A stretch of DNA of 64,000 bases from Crocosphaera sp. UHCC 0190 (GTDB lineage: Bacteria > Cyanobacteriota > Cyanobacteriia > Cyanobacteriales > Microcystaceae): assembly GCF_034932065.1 (NCBI RefSeq), contig NZ_JAYGHP010000007.1, positions 62,001-126,000 of the forward strand, in the 5' to 3' direction. Under the pieces are notes generated by a model, which saw only the letters and a list, made by a program, of their open reading frames with translations, did not search any database and had not been told where the DNA came from. Positions 47,919 through 58,006 of the stretch are shown in pieces; positions within the stretch are counted from its first letter, which is position 1; every line of letters starts with the position of its first letter. The translations under genes and the position numbers were made by a program.

Positions 47919-49286
47919 TTAATCTTCTAATTTAATGCCTCTAATAGAATAATCTAATAATTCTATGGGGTGCATTAAACTTATTTTTTTACTTTGCAAG
48001 CTTAAATGCTTTTTGATTTGCAATGAACATCCAGGGTTAGGAGAAGCAATTAATTTGGCTCCTGTATTGATTAAATTATTAACTTTTTGTTTGCCTAATT
48101 CATCGGCAACCTCTGGTTGTAACATATTATAAACTCCGGCACTGCCACAACATAAAGCAGCATCTATGGGTTCTTTTAAGGTAATTCCTGGTATTTCTTT
48201 TAACAGTTGGCGGGGTTGTAAACTGATTTTTTGTCCATGTAAAAGATGACAAGCATCTTGATATACTATGATTAATTCTTCATCAGTTAAAGGAGATAAT
48301 TGAGTCGTCAACCCAATTTCAGCCAAAAATTCTTGAACGTCTTTAACTTGATTAGAAAATTGCTCACCCTTCTCTTTGTATTCTAAATCATCGGCTAAAA
48401 TATGACCATATTCTTTTAAGGTATGACCACATCCTGCGGCATTAATAATAATATAATCAACCTCTGTATTAGCAAAGCTATCAATCATCTGTTTGGCTAA
48501 GGTTTGAGCTTGTTTTTCTTGTCCTTGGTGTGCCGGTAAAGCAGCACAACATCCTTGGGTTTTCGGAATAACAACTTCACACCCATTTGCCGTTAAAACT
48601 CTGACAGTTGCTTCATTAACGGGGGAGAAAAATAACCTTTGAACACATCCTAAAACCATACCTACACGATAACGTTTTTCTCCTTGGGCGGGAATGACAT
48701 CAGGATAGGTTTGGTTAAAAGATTTTAGGGTAATTTCTGGTAAAATGGAATCCATTGCTGCTAAACGGGGAAAGAAGCGTTTTAACAGTCCAGTAGCGCG
48801 AATAATTTTTTGAATTCCTAATTTTTGATACACCCAAAATAAGGGAAGAAAAATTTGTAATCTTTGGGGATAAGGAAAGAGATTAAAAATAATACTTCTA
48901 AGGATTTTATCTGTAAAACTTCTGGGTTGGTTTCGTTCAACTTGGGGCCGAGTTGCCGCAATTAAACTATCATATTTTACCCCAGCAGGACAGGTAGAAA
49001 CACAAGCTAAACAGCCTAAACAACTATCAAAATGTTGGGTTGTGGTTTCATCTAATGCTGCTTCTCCTTTGTTGATAGCATCCATTAAATAAATTCTACC
49101 CCTCGGAGAATCCATTTCTTTGCCAATAATGCGATAACTAGGACAGGTTGATAAACAAAATCCACAGTGAACACAAGTATCAATTAATTCTTGTTTGGGG
49201 GGATTTTTTGTGTCAAATCCTTTTATTTCTTGTTCTAAAGCTTCTTGAAAATTAAAAGAATTACTCGAATTTTCTGAGAGTTGCAT
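47919..49286 (-). CDS. glcF: Glycolate dehydrogenase iron-sulfur subunit GlcF
   Basis: 455 residues. Two 4Fe-4S ferredoxin motifs are present near the N-terminus, CVHCGFCLSTCPSY (about 38) and CLGCLACVSTCPAG (about 93), followed by two CCG domains with GCVQRLF, GCCAALPAHQG, DACHLLHGQ and CCGSAGVYNM. GlcF passes electrons from glycolate oxidation, which salvages 2-phosphoglycolate in photorespiration, into the membrane chain. It follows glcE by 34 nt; a glcD gene is not in the window. Confidence 0.95.
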   Translation of the reverse strand: MQLSENSSNSFNFQEALEQEIKGFDTKNPPKQELIDTCVHCGFCLSTCPSYRIIGKEMDSPRGRIYLMDAINKGEAALDETTTQHFDSCLGCLACVSTCPAGVKYDSLIAATRPQVERNQPRSFTDKILRSIIFNLFPYPQRLQIFLPLFWVYQKLGIQKIIRATGLLKRFFPRLAAMDSILPEITLKSFNQTYPDVIPAQGEKRYRVGMVLGCVQRLFFSPVNEATVRVLTANGCEVVIPKTQGCCAALPAHQGQEKQAQTLAKQMIDSFANTEVDYIIINAAGCGHTLKEYGHILADDLEYKEKGEQFSNQVKDVQEFLAEIGLTTQLSPLTDEELIIVYQDACHLLHGQKISLQPRQLLKEIPGITLKEPIDAALCCGSAGVYNMLQPEVADELGKQKVNNLINTGAKLIASPNPGCSLQIKKHLSLQSKKISLMHPIELLDYSIRGIKLED

Positions 49287-49320
49287 AATGGTGATTAGAG
49301 ATAATTGTTAATAGAATTGA

Positions 49321-50628
49321 TTAGAGAAAACGCCTTGGACTTAATAAATTATGGGGATCAAATTGTGTTTTAATTTTTTGCATCATGGCTAAAGCATTGC
49401 CTTGATAGCCCCAAGGTTCAAATTGTTTTTTGATAGTTTTCTTTGCTTCTAAAATGGTGAGAAATCCTCCGTATTGTTGAGTCAATGATCGCAGTTGTTT
49501 TAAAATCCCTAAATTGGGTTCTAAGTCCAGTTTAATATGTCCCACCCCACTACTCAGATTAATCATTCCCCATCCTTTATTTTGGGTTAATTCATCAAGT
49601 TTAGCTAACAAGTTTACGACTTGATTTGATTTTACCCCTATTTTGCAGTTTATGGTGATATTTGTGTTAAAAACTCTGATTAAAGATTGTAATTTGTGCC
49701 ATAGATTTACTTCGATTTCATCTTGATAAAAAGCTGTTTTGAGTCCTAATTTTTCAGCGATCACTTTTACCTGTGTACTTTGTTCTTTGATACTTTCAGG
49801 AATGCTTTGAAATCTTACTATTAACCCCATTCCTTCCCCTAAGTCCAAGGTTTTGACCACAGAAGCAGATAAAATGTCCGCAGCAGTTGGTTGGAACCCT
49901 GATTTAATAAGGGTTTGAGCCGCTATTTTCAGAGCATTTTCCGTCCCTGTCATGACTAAAGTTCCCGAAGCTTCGGGAATTGGGTACAATCTCAAGGTAA
50001 TCTCAGTAATGATGCCTAATGTGCCATAAGACCCAGTAAATAACTTCATTAGGTCATATCCTGCCACATTTTTGACAACTTTTCCCCCTGCTTTCGCTAT
50101 TTTGCCATCCCATCGCACCAAGGACATTCCTAACACTAAATCTCTTATACCCCCGTAACGTTGTCGCCAACTTCCGGTGTCTCCTGTGGCCATAATACCG
50201 CCAATGGTAGCATTTTCAGGGTAGGCAGGATCGATGGGCAAAAATTGCTGATGGGGTTGTAAAATAGCCTGTAAATCTGTTAATTTTGTCCCGGCTTCTA
50301 CGGTAACAGTTAAATCACTCACCGCATGATCAATAATTCGGTTAAGTTTTTGGGTGCTAATAACAAGATTAGCCTGAGAAATTAAACCACCCCAATTTAG
50401 TTTACTGCCGTTACCACAGGGAAGCATTGACCATTGATTTTGACTGGCTAATTGAACAATTTTACAGAGAGTTTCAAGATCAGGAGGGGTGATTAAGTAT
50501 TTTGGATAATGATCATCATAAATCGTAGCTTTTACCCGCTCTTTCCAAAATACGTCTACCATTTCCCAAGGAACAATATAAGAGGAGTCTAACAAGGATT
50601 CCAGTTGTGAGGCGATCGCTGTGATCAT
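49321..50628 (-). CDS. glcE: Glycolate dehydrogenase FAD-binding subunit GlcE
   Basis: 435 residues with an FAD-binding domain of the PCMH type: LCKIVQLASQNQWSMLPCGN, GSKLNWGGLIS, the TVEAGTKLTDLQAILQPHQQ segment, GGIMATGDTGSWRQRYGGIR and VVKNVAGYDLMKLFTGSYGT for flavin contact. The C-terminal region ends KTQFDPHNLLSPRRF, the family ending. It forms an operon with glcF and should pair with a GlcD protein encoded elsewhere. Confidence 0.93.
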   Translation of the reverse strand: MITAIASQLESLLDSSYIVPWEMVDVFWKERVKATIYDDHYPKYLITPPDLETLCKIVQLASQNQWSMLPCGNGSKLNWGGLISQANLVISTQKLNRIIDHAVSDLTVTVEAGTKLTDLQAILQPHQQFLPIDPAYPENATIGGIMATGDTGSWRQRYGGIRDLVLGMSLVRWDGKIAKAGGKVVKNVAGYDLMKLFTGSYGTLGIITEITLRLYPIPEASGTLVMTGTENALKIAAQTLIKSGFQPTAADILSASVVKTLDLGEGMGLIVRFQSIPESIKEQSTQVKVIAEKLGLKTAFYQDEIEVNLWHKLQSLIRVFNTNITINCKIGVKSNQVVNLLAKLDELTQNKGWGMINLSSGVGHIKLDLEPNLGILKQLRSLTQQYGGFLTILEAKKTIKKQFEPWGYQGNALAMMQKIKTQFDPHNLLSPRRFL

Positions 50629-50694
50629 TAATAATCAATCAAAGAGGTTTAAGGTATTTTATATTGTAGTTAACCTTGGAGTATTTTCCAAAGT

Positions 50695-51786
50695 TTAACG
50701 GTTTGCTAAATATCCTTCAATCAAAATATCTTCATCAACTTGACGAAAACTGACCTCTTTTAACTGTAAAGCATCAGTCATTTTTTCCAAACCCAAATTA
50801 CCCACAGGAGAAGCAGCAGAAACCCCACCAATAATTTTAGGGGCAATAAAGGCCATAATTTTTTGAATCACCCCATCCGCGATCGCTTCTGCGGCCAAAA
50901 TGCCCCCACATTCCCACAAAACACTGGATAATTCTCGCTCATAAAGGACATCCATCACCTGAGACGGGGACAAAGGAGATAATTCGATCACTTCCACGCC
51001 TTTTTGCCGTAATGTTTCTTGTAAGGTCGGATTTTTACCCCATTCTGTAAACACCAAGGTGGGTGCAACATCAATATTCCAGAGGTTGGCCTCAGTCGGT
51101 AAATGAAGGTTACGACTCATCACCACCCGCAACGGGTTAACCCCTGTTACCTGATGAGTAGTTAATTGAGGATTATCCCGTCTTACTGTATTTCCCCCCA
51201 CAATTACCGCATCACAAGCGGCCCGAATTTGATGTACTATCTGACGAGAGGCCGCCCCAGTTACCCAAGCACTATGGCCTGTAGTAGTGGCAATTTTCCC
51301 ATCAAGAGTCATGGCATATTTTAAGATCCCAAAAGGCTGCTGATGAATAATACGGTGGATAAACGCCTCATTTAAACGACGACAAGCCCCTTCTTCCACC
51401 CCAACAATTACCTCAATACCGGCCTCTCTCAATTTTTCAATACCTTTCCCTGATACCAAGGGATTAGGATCAACCATACCCACCACCACTTTAGCCACCT
51501 TAGCGGCGATTAAAGCCTCTGTACAGGGTGGTGTTCGTCCATGATGGTTACAGGGTTCTAAATTGACGTAAACGGTTGCTCCTGCGGCATTTTCCCCCGC
51601 ATCTCTGAGGGCAAAAATTTCGGCGTGGGGTTCTCCTGCTTTCGGGTGACATCCTTCTCCCACAATTTCCCCATCTTTAACAATTAGTGATCCTACCAGG
51701 GGATTAGGAGAGGTGCAGCCCAAAGCTTGACGCGCTAACTCTAAGCAACGCTGCATCATCTTTTGATCAAAGGATTCTGAGTTCAT
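50695..51786 (-). CDS. ribD: Bifunctional riboflavin deaminase/reductase RibD
   Basis: 363 residues catalysing two steps of riboflavin synthesis. The N-terminal deaminase domain holds the zinc site HAEIFALRDAG (about 48) and PCNHHGRTPPC (about 73-83); the C-terminal reductase domain begins GILKYAMTLDGKIAT and includes VIVGGNTVRRDNPQLTT and ECGGILAAEAI. ATG 51786 is preferred to the in-frame TTG 12 nt upstream. It stands alone, divergent from amt. Confidence 0.96.
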   Translation of the reverse strand: MNSESFDQKMMQRCLELARQALGCTSPNPLVGSLIVKDGEIVGEGCHPKAGEPHAEIFALRDAGENAAGATVYVNLEPCNHHGRTPPCTEALIAAKVAKVVVGMVDPNPLVSGKGIEKLREAGIEVIVGVEEGACRRLNEAFIHRIIHQQPFGILKYAMTLDGKIATTTGHSAWVTGAASRQIVHQIRAACDAVIVGGNTVRRDNPQLTTHQVTGVNPLRVVMSRNLHLPTEANLWNIDVAPTLVFTEWGKNPTLQETLRQKGVEVIELSPLSPSQVMDVLYERELSSVLWECGGILAAEAIADGVIQKIMAFIAPKIIGGVSAASPVGNLGLEKMTDALQLKEVSFRQVDEDILIEGYLANR

Positions 51787-51790
51787 AGAT

Positions 51791-51804
51791 GTATTCAAGG
51801 ATAC
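51791..51804. promoter_or_regulatory. Possible NtcA site between ribD and amt
   Basis: GTATTCAAGGATAC fits the NtcA core GTA-N8-TAC. It lies 218 nt before the amt start and close to the ribD start. NtcA activates amt genes in other cyanobacteria, but no TAN3T box lies 22 nt downstream, so this may be chance. Confidence 0.3.
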
Positions 51805-52021
51805 AGAAGAAAATCTTAAAATTTGTCAACTTTTGCACAGAAACTTCTAGAATCCCAATTATAAGTGAAAATCCTTAGGTGAGCTTGACGAAATTTCGTT
51901 ATTATCTGTAGAGTTCATAGATTAAGACTGAGGGAAATGGCTCCTTAAATCATGTTTAAGGTCAAAAGTCAGTCAATCCCAAAGTTCATGATGTTTCAAT
52001 TAATGACTTAACCTCTTAAAA

Positions 52022-53542
52022 ATGATATCAACAAGAACAAAAAAAGACGTTCCTCACGGTTTGTGGGACGCACCCTATTGGCAACCGTTTCGCGTGATTG
52101 CCCGCTCTTTTTCAGGCTTTTGGCTCGCTTGCATTCCTTTAGCGGCCATTATTACCATTGTTTGGAATAAGGCAGTGGTGGCTCAGAATGCAGAAATTAA
52201 GATCCTAGAAATTACAGAAGCTACACCCGAAGCAATTATACAACTCCAGGGAACCTTAAATGCTATCTGGGTGTTGATTGCTGCCATTCTCGTTATTTTC
52301 ATGAATGCGGGCTTCGGAATGCTCGAAACAGGCTTCTGTCGCCAGAAAAATGCTGTTAATATCCTTACTAAAAACCTGATTGTTTTTGCTTTGGCCACCA
52401 TTGCTTATTGGGCCATTGGTTTTTCTTTGATGTTTGGGGGAACTAATGCCATTATTGGCAGTGGCGGTTGGTTTTTGGGTAGTCAAGATCCTGCTACTTA
52501 CAACCTCACGCCCTTTCCCGTCGGACTGCCCATTTCAGTCTTTTTCCTCTTCCAAGTCGCTTTTGCGGGAACTGCGGCCACCATTGTTTCCGGTGCAGTG
52601 GCTGAACGGATTAAGTTTGTTGACTTTTTAGTCTTTAGTCTGATCTTAGTGGGCATTGCCTACCCCATCACTGGCCACTGGGTTTGGGGTGGCGGTTGGT
52701 TAGGAAGCCTAGGGTTTAAGGACTTTGCCGGATCTAGCGTGGTTCACTCCGTTGGCGGTTGGGCCGCTTTAGTGGGGGCCGCCGTTCTTGGCCCGAGAAT
52801 GGGTAAATATGTAGATGGTCGTCCCCAAGCCATTCCTGGCCATAATATGAGTATTGCTACCTTGGGCTGTCTCATTCTTTGGATCGGTTGGTTTGGTTTT
52901 AACCCTGGTTCTCAATTGGCGGCGGATAGTCATGTTCCTTACATTGCCGTTACCACCAACTTAGCGGGGGCCATGGGGGGCATTGTCGCCCTGTTTGTCT
53001 CTTGGGCTAAAGATAAAAAACCTGACCTTTCTATGGTCATCAATGGTATCTTAGCGGGGTTAGTGGGCATTACGGCTGGTTGTGAGGGCGTATCTTACTG
53101 GGGTGCGGTAATCATTGGTGCTGTTGCAGGTGTCTTGGTTGTCTATGCTGTCGGTTTCATTGATGGGGTTCTCAAAATTGATGACCCGGTGGGGGCGATC
53201 TCCGTTCATTTAGTTAATGGTATTTGGGGAACCTTTGCCGTTGGCTTATTTAATACAGAGGTTGGACTTTTCTACGGTGGTGGCATTGGTCAACTGATTA
53301 ATCAAATTATTGGTATCGTTGCCATTGGACTGTTTACTCTTGTCTTTAGTGTGGCTGTGTGGACTGTCCTCAAATCAACCCTAGGTATTCGTGTCAGCCG
53401 TGAAGAAGAGATTCTTGGCTTGGATATCGGTGAACATGGCATGGAAGCTTATCATGGGTTTGTCAAAGAACCTGATGGCTTTGCTGGTATGGGTTCTAGC
53501 AGTGTCAATGAGTCTGATCTGTCTACGGGCGCAAAGATGTAA
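52022..53542 (+). CDS. amt: Ammonium transporter Amt
   Basis: A 506-residue Amt/MEP/Rh channel protein. After an N-terminal hydrophobic segment (about 28-48) it follows the family: [38 protein letters not shown], the phenylalanine gate region, the twin-histidine pore residues in [16 protein letters not shown] and [31 protein letters not shown], and GWFGFNPGS. Eleven helices conduct ammonia across the cytoplasmic membrane, usually under PII/GlnK control. An intrinsic terminator follows 21 nt after the stop. Confidence 0.97.
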   Translation: MISTRTKKDVPHGLWDAPYWQPFRVIARSFSGFWLACIPLAAIITIVWNKAVVAQNAEIKILEITEATPEAIIQLQGTLNAIWVLIAAILVIFMNAGFGMLETGFCRQKNAVNILTKNLIVFALATIAYWAIGFSLMFGGTNAIIGSGGWFLGSQDPATYNLTPFPVGLPISVFFLFQVAFAGTAATIVSGAVAERIKFVDFLVFSLILVGIAYPITGHWVWGGGWLGSLGFKDFAGSSVVHSVGGWAALVGAAVLGPRMGKYVDGRPQAIPGHNMSIATLGCLILWIGWFGFNPGSQLAADSHVPYIAVTTNLAGAMGGIVALFVSWAKDKKPDLSMVINGILAGLVGITAGCEGVSYWGAVIIGAVAGVLVVYAVGFIDGVLKIDDPVGAISVHLVNGIWGTFAVGLFNTEVGLFYGGGIGQLINQIIGIVAIGLFTLVFSVAVWTVLKSTLGIRVSREEEILGLDIGEHGMEAYHGFVKEPDGFAGMGSSSVNESDLSTGAKM

Positions 53543-53563
53543 GTTTTTACCCATCAAGACTTG

Positions 53564-53588
53564 AAGCCTGCGATCGCAGGCTTTTTTT
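53564..53588 (+). terminator. Intrinsic terminator of amt
   Basis: AAGCCTGCGATCGCAGGCTT is a perfect 20-nt palindrome followed by T6. Its centre is a HIP1 octamer. It lies 21 nt after the amt stop. Confidence 0.92.
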
Positions 53589-53660
53589 GTTGTGATGATT
53601 TGCTGATTGATAAGGTATAACTGATAATTAATTATTAATAATTGATCTCGTCAAATCATA

Positions 53661-54869
53661 ATGGATACCAAAGCTTTTAAACGCTCTCTACAACAGTCTG
53701 AACACTATCACCGTAAAGGGTTTGGCCACACCACTGAAGTGATGGAGGTCATGAATACAGAGTATCAAAGTTCTCTAATTCAACAAATCCGTCAAAATAA
53801 CTATCAATGGCAACAGGGAGATGTGACCATTCGTTTAGCAGAAGCCTTTGGTTTTTGTTGGGGGGTAGAAAGGGCTGTCGCTATGGCCTATGAAACCCGT
53901 CAACATTTCCCCAAAGAACGTATTTGGATCACCAATGAAATTATTCATAATCCTTCGGTTAATCAACGGTTACAGGAGATGAATGTGGGGTTTATTCAGG
54001 TGATTGAAGGTGACAAAGATTTCTCAGTCGTAGAAGCGGGAGATGTGGTTATTTTACCGGCCTTTGGCGCAAGCGTCACGGAAATGCAATTATTAAATGA
54101 TAAGGGTTGCACCATTGTTGATACCACTTGTCCTTGGGTTTCTAAAGTATGGAATTCCGTAGAAAAGCATAAGAAAAAAGATTACACTTCGATTATTCAT
54201 GGCAAATATCGTCATGAAGAAACCGTTGCCACTAGCTCGTTTGCCGGGACTTATTTAGTGGTTTTAAATCTCAAAGAAGCTCAATATGTCGCTGATTATA
54301 TCCTTAATGGGGGTGATAAAACCGAATTTTTAGAGAAGTTTAAAAATGCTTATTCAGAAGGATTTGATCCAGATCGAGATCTGCAACGTTTAGGTATTGC
54401 CAATCAAACAACTATGCTGAAAAGTGAAACCGAACAAATCGGTAAACTGTTTGAAAGTACCATGCTGAAAAAGTACGGGCCAATCACCTTAAATGAGCAT
54501 TTTATGAGTTTTAATACGATCTGTGATGCGACTCAAGAACGTCAAGATGCCATGTTAACTTTGGTGGAAGAAAAGTTAGATTTAATGGTGGTAATTGGGG
54601 GCTTTAATTCTTCTAATACTACCCATTTACAAGAAATTTCTGTGGAAAAAGAAATTCCGTCTTATCATATTGATAGCGAAAATCGTATTTTACCCGGCAA
54701 TAAACTTGAACATAAACCCTTGGATAAAGACCTAGAAATTCAAGAAAATTGGCTTCCTGATGGCCCCATTATTGTCGGGGTGACTTCTGGTGCGTCTACT
54801 CCTGATAAAGTCGTAGACGCAGTCATCGAACGCATTTTTGCGGCCAAACAAGTCGCTGCTACTGTTTAA
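53661..54869 (+). CDS. ispH: 4-hydroxy-3-methylbut-2-enyl diphosphate reductase IspH
   Basis: 402 residues, the long cyanobacterial/plant type. It catalyses the last step of the MEP isoprenoid pathway with a 4Fe-4S cluster held by Cys in [11 protein letters not shown] (about 72), [11 protein letters not shown] (about 158) and [14 protein letters not shown] (about 289). Other landmarks are [26 protein letters not shown] and [15 protein letters not shown] start. It is not in an operon. Confidence 0.98.
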   Translation: MDTKAFKRSLQQSEHYHRKGFGHTTEVMEVMNTEYQSSLIQQIRQNNYQWQQGDVTIRLAEAFGFCWGVERAVAMAYETRQHFPKERIWITNEIIHNPSVNQRLQEMNVGFIQVIEGDKDFSVVEAGDVVILPAFGASVTEMQLLNDKGCTIVDTTCPWVSKVWNSVEKHKKKDYTSIIHGKYRHEETVATSSFAGTYLVVLNLKEAQYVADYILNGGDKTEFLEKFKNAYSEGFDPDRDLQRLGIANQTTMLKSETEQIGKLFESTMLKKYGPITLNEHFMSFNTICDATQERQDAMLTLVEEKLDLMVVIGGFNSSNTTHLQEISVEKEIPSYHIDSENRILPGNKLEHKPLDKDLEIQENWLPDGPIIVGVTSGASTPDKVVDAVIERIFAAKQVAATV

Positions 54870-54884
54870 TCATCCATAGAATTT

Positions 54885-54908
54885 AGGGGTCAACGGCTGT
54901 TGACCTCT
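54885..54908. repeat. Intergenic palindrome, GGGGTCAACGG subtype
   Basis: AGGGGTCAAC pairs with GTTGACCTCT (one G-T pair) around GGCT. Same core as at 231 and 57891. It lies 16 nt after the ispH stop. Confidence 0.8.
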
Positions 54909-54932
54909 AGGGAAAATTATCTGGGCAGAAAA

Positions 54933-54992
54933 TTAGGCTTCCTCATCTTGATTAAACTCCCACTTTTCATCGCTAAACTCTTTAGAGTTCAT
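54933..54992 (-). CDS. Possible 19-residue acidic microprotein
   Basis: ATG at 54992 opens MNSKEFSDEKWEFNQDEEA and a TAA stop. The composition is strongly acidic and unlike random translation of AT-rich DNA. The upstream sequence has only GAGATAG as a poor ribosome binding site. No family recognised. It converges with ispH. Confidence 0.25.
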   Translation of the reverse strand: MNSKEFSDEKWEFNQDEEA

Positions 54993-55041
54993 GATTTAAC
55001 TATCTCAACAAAATTAATACGCTGTCTTAATACATATCTTG

Positions 55042-55264
55042 ATGATTTTGTCAAATTACTTCGAAAAACTACACATTGACTTTGGTACAATTGCTCAAAA
55101 TAAATGCCATTGCACCGAGTTAACCCAACAATTACCCCAAACTGAAACCTTTTCACTACGCAAAATCTGGGTTTAAGCCTGTTAAATTAATTAAAGATAG
55201 ACGTACTGTAGATTTTTACTGTTACCATAATAGCATCAAAAGGCTTAAACTCGTTAGCTATTGA
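55042..55264 (+). pseudogene. Possible frameshifted small gene
   Basis: ATG 55042 opens 44 residues (SNYFEKLHIDFGTIAQNKCH, then CTELTQQLPQTETFSLRKIW) and stops at 55174-55176. In the next frame the sequence continues without interruption as KPVKLIKDRRTVDFYCYHNS and beyond to a stop at 55262-55264. A one-base change in GTTTAAG would join them into about 73 residues. No family recognised. The rest of 54993-55491 holds no other gene that I can see. Confidence 0.3.
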
Positions 55265-55491
55265 GAAAGATTCTTATACATTTCTTTATGTAACGAAATT
55301 AGAATGATTGGAATAAATCAATTATTCTCTGTAAATCATAAATATAAATTATGATTAAAGGCGATCGCAGGAAAATGGAGAAAAACTGGTGGGGTAAAGA
55401 ATAAGATTAATGGAAATTACCCTCGGAATCTCAATTAATCACGGTAGAATAAGAATGGCTGTAAAATTTGCAGCTTCAGAGGAGGTGCGGG

Positions 55492-55704
55492 ATGACAACT
55501 TTAAGTTTAACTCGGCAAGACATTTCGGTGTTGACGGATAAAGATGTCGCTGATCTAGCGGGACGCTTAGAACAGGATGATTATACCAATCCTTTTGAAG
55601 CCCTTCAAGATTGGCACACTTTACGAGCGATCGCCTTTCAACGTCAAGATTTGGCTGAACCCTATCTTTACTTACTCGATATCGAAGCTTACGACGAAGC
55701 ATAA
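55492..55704 (+). CDS. DUF2555 family protein
   Basis: 70 residues, a small cyanobacterial family: [60 protein letters not shown]. Function unknown. I start at ATG 55492, 7 nt after AGAGGAGG, instead of ATG 55468. The stop TAA overlaps the coaBC ATG by one base, so translation is coupled; this pairing recurs in cyanobacteria as far as I recall. Confidence 0.85.
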   Translation: MTTLSLTRQDISVLTDKDVADLAGRLEQDDYTNPFEALQDWHTLRAIAFQRQDLAEPYLYLLDIEAYDEA

Positions 55705-56918
55705 TGACCATGCTTCATAAGAAAAACGTCCTCATAGGCATTGGTGGCGGTATTGCTGCCTATAAAGTCTGTGAGGTTATTTCTTCTCTCTTCAAATCAG
55801 GGGCAACAGTTCGGGTGATCCTCACCGACACCGCACAACAGTTTATTACACCCCTTACTGTCTCTACCCTCAGTCGTCATCAAGCTTACACCGATCAAGA
55901 TTTCTGGCAAGCCACCCATTCGAGTCCTCTACATATAGAATTAGGAGAATGGGCTGATATGTTCTTAATTGCCCCTTTAACCGCCAATACCTTGGCTAAA
56001 TTAACCTATGGCTTAGCAGATAATCTACTGACGAATACGGTTTTAGCCTCTCGTTGTCCCATTTTGCTTGCTCCTGCCATGAATACGGAAATGTGGGAAC
56101 AATCATCCGTACAGCGCAATTGGCAACAGTTACAACAAGAGCCAAGATATCATACTATTGGGCCGGGTTCGGGGTTATTAGCTTGCGATCGCGTGGGTTC
56201 AGGACGCATGGCCGAACCGTCGGCAATCGTGACCAAACTTCAATCTTTATTCTATACCAAAGGTCAAAAAGATTACCAGGGAAAGCACATTTTAATCAGT
56301 GCTGGAGGAACCAGAGAACATCTAGATCCAGTACGGTTTATTGGTAATCCTTCTACGGGAAAAATGGGATTAGCCTTAGCACAAGCAGTCAGCGATCGCG
56401 GGGGAATTGTCACCTTAATACATGGCCCCATTGCTTCAGAATTACTGCCTATTTCACCCCAGTATAAACTAATTCCGGTTATCAGTGCGGCTGAAATGGA
56501 AACAGCGATGCTCAGTCATTTTTCTGAGGCAGAGATTATTATTATGTCAGCTGCGGTAGCTGATGTTAAACCTGCTCATTATGCAAAGGAAAAATTACCC
56601 AAAAGTGCTTTATCAAGATCATTGGATTTAGAGCCTGTTCCCGATATTATTGCTCAATTAGGACAGAAGAAACAACCTCATCAATGTTTAATTGGGTTTG
56701 CGGCACAAACGGGAGATATTGTTACTCCTGCTCTTGATAAATTAAAGCGTAAACAGTTAGATATTATTGTTGCTAACCCAGTCGATGTGAATAATGCAGG
56801 GTTTGGCAGTGATACAAATCAAGCCATATTAATTAATGGGAAGGGGAAACAAAAAAAGATAGAATCTTGTAGTAAATTAGAATTAGCTCATCAATTATTA
56901 GACTTTATCAATGAATAA
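55704..56918 (+). CDS. coaBC: Phosphopantothenoylcysteine synthetase/decarboxylase CoaBC
   Basis: A 404-residue bifunctional enzyme of coenzyme A synthesis. The FMN-dependent decarboxylase half carries [39 protein letters not shown] with the catalytic His, [11 protein letters not shown] and [16 protein letters not shown]; the synthetase half carries [43 protein letters not shown] and [10 protein letters not shown]. Coupled to DUF2555 upstream. Confidence 0.97.
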   Translation: MTMLHKKNVLIGIGGGIAAYKVCEVISSLFKSGATVRVILTDTAQQFITPLTVSTLSRHQAYTDQDFWQATHSSPLHIELGEWADMFLIAPLTANTLAKLTYGLADNLLTNTVLASRCPILLAPAMNTEMWEQSSVQRNWQQLQQEPRYHTIGPGSGLLACDRVGSGRMAEPSAIVTKLQSLFYTKGQKDYQGKHILISAGGTREHLDPVRFIGNPSTGKMGLALAQAVSDRGGIVTLIHGPIASELLPISPQYKLIPVISAAEMETAMLSHFSEAEIIIMSAAVADVKPAHYAKEKLPKSALSRSLDLEPVPDIIAQLGQKKQPHQCLIGFAAQTGDIVTPALDKLKRKQLDIIVANPVDVNNAGFGSDTNQAILINGKGKQKKIESCSKLELAHQLLDFINE

Positions 56919-57066
56919 TTAATAATTAATCATTGGTGAATTCCATTATTTTTTCCAGAATTAACCTTAACAGCAGCCCAGATTTTTCAAGGCAATTAAT
57001 CAACGGTTGAAAAAGAAGATTTTTTTTTGTAGTATTAAAGAACTAAGCGCATTCCCTTGGCAACCC

Positions 57067-57879
57067 ATGACATCGACTATCCCTACTTATCAAATTGAAT
57101 GGGAAAAACTGCCCGACGATTTTATCTTACCCGATGATCCAGTGGATAATATTCATCAACCTGCCCTTGCTGCTGCCTTAACCGACAGTTTAGAAAATGC
57201 GGGCAAAATCCCTGACAATGCCATCACAACCACTAATTATGGCATCTGTGCCACAGTCAATGGCAAAATCGTCGTAAAAGCCCCTGACTGGGCTTATATA
57301 CCCCTTCTGCGTGTCCCTAAAGAGGAAATTGCCCGTAGCTATACCCCTCAATTACAAGGAGAAACCCCGATCATTGTGATGGAATTTCTCTCAGATACAG
57401 ATGGGAGTGAATATTCCAGTAAACCGACTCATCCTCCTGGAAAATGGTTCTTTTACGAGAAAATTCTCCAAGTTCCTCATTACATCATTTTTGAACCCTA
57501 TCGAGGTTTAATTGAACATTATCAATTAGGTAAATTAGGGGAATATGAAATACAATCTGCTGATGATGCTGGACGTTATTGGATTCCTCAGTTAAAGCTT
57601 TATCTGGGACTGTGGGACGGCAGAAAAGAACAACGTAAAGGCTATTGGTTAAGATGGTGGACAGAAACTGGAGATTTGTTACTCTGGGGGTCAGAATTAG
57701 TGATTCAGGAACGACAAAAAGCTGAAGTTGAAAGGCAAAAAGCTGAAGTTGAAAAGCAGAAAGCTGAAGTTGAAAAGCAACAAGCTGAAGTTGAAAGGCA
57801 AAAAGCTGAAGTTGAAAGGCAGAAAGCTGAACGTTTAGCTGCTCAATTAAGGGCGGCCGGTATTGAACCTGAATTATAA
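57067..57879 (+). CDS. Uma2-family putative endonuclease with heptad-repeat tail
   Basis: 270 residues. The Uma2 core (about 20-205) is recognisable by PDWAYIPLLRVPKEEIARSY, TPIIVMEFLSDTDGSEYSSK, GKWFFYEKILQVPHYIIFEP and YHQLGKLGEYEI-type segments. The tail has five to six seven-residue units of the type RQKAEVE/KQKAEVE, encoded by a tandem 21-nt DNA repeat (about 57714-57834), ending AERLAAQLRAAGIEPEL, the common family end. I use ATG 57067; the TTG at 57007 is less likely. The catalytic pattern is incomplete in my reading. Confidence 0.85.
   Translation: MTSTIPTYQIEWEKLPDDFILPDDPVDNIHQPALAAALTDSLENAGKIPDNAITTTNYGICATVNGKIVVKAPDWAYIPLLRVPKEEIARSYTPQLQGETPIIVMEFLSDTDGSEYSSKPTHPPGKWFFYEKILQVPHYIIFEPYRGLIEHYQLGKLGEYEIQSADDAGRYWIPQLKLYLGLWDGRKEQRKGYWLRWWTETGDLLLWGSELVIQERQKAEVERQKAEVEKQKAEVEKQQAEVERQKAEVERQKAERLAAQLRAAGIEPEL
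57714..57834 (+). repeat. 21-nt tandem repeat coding for a coiled-coil tail
   Basis: Units of the form CAAAAAGCTGAAGTTGAAAGG recur about six times with few changes. Each encodes one heptad. Such arrays change copy number by slippage. Confidence 0.8.
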
Positions 57880-57890
57880 ATTATTAACTT

Positions 57891-57918
57891 GTAGGGGTCA
57901 ACGGCCGTTGACCCCTAC
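57891..57918. repeat. Intergenic palindrome, GGGGTCAACGG subtype (perfect)
   Basis: A perfect 28-nt palindrome, GTAGGGGTCAACGG and its complement. It lies 11 nt after the Uma2 stop. Its arms are the same as those at 231 and 54885. Confidence 0.9.
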
Positions 57919-58006
57919 ATGAAGTTATACATGAAAGCTAACATCTCTCGTAAATATTTTTGATACAAGGGTAGTGTTACTTAATTTTCCTGTGAGGATC
58001 AATCTC

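Noticed and set aside
51805..52021. A full NtcA-activated promoter for amt
   Set aside because: The GTA-N8-TAC core exists at 51791 but no TAN3T box lies at the needed distance; only the core was listed, with low confidence.
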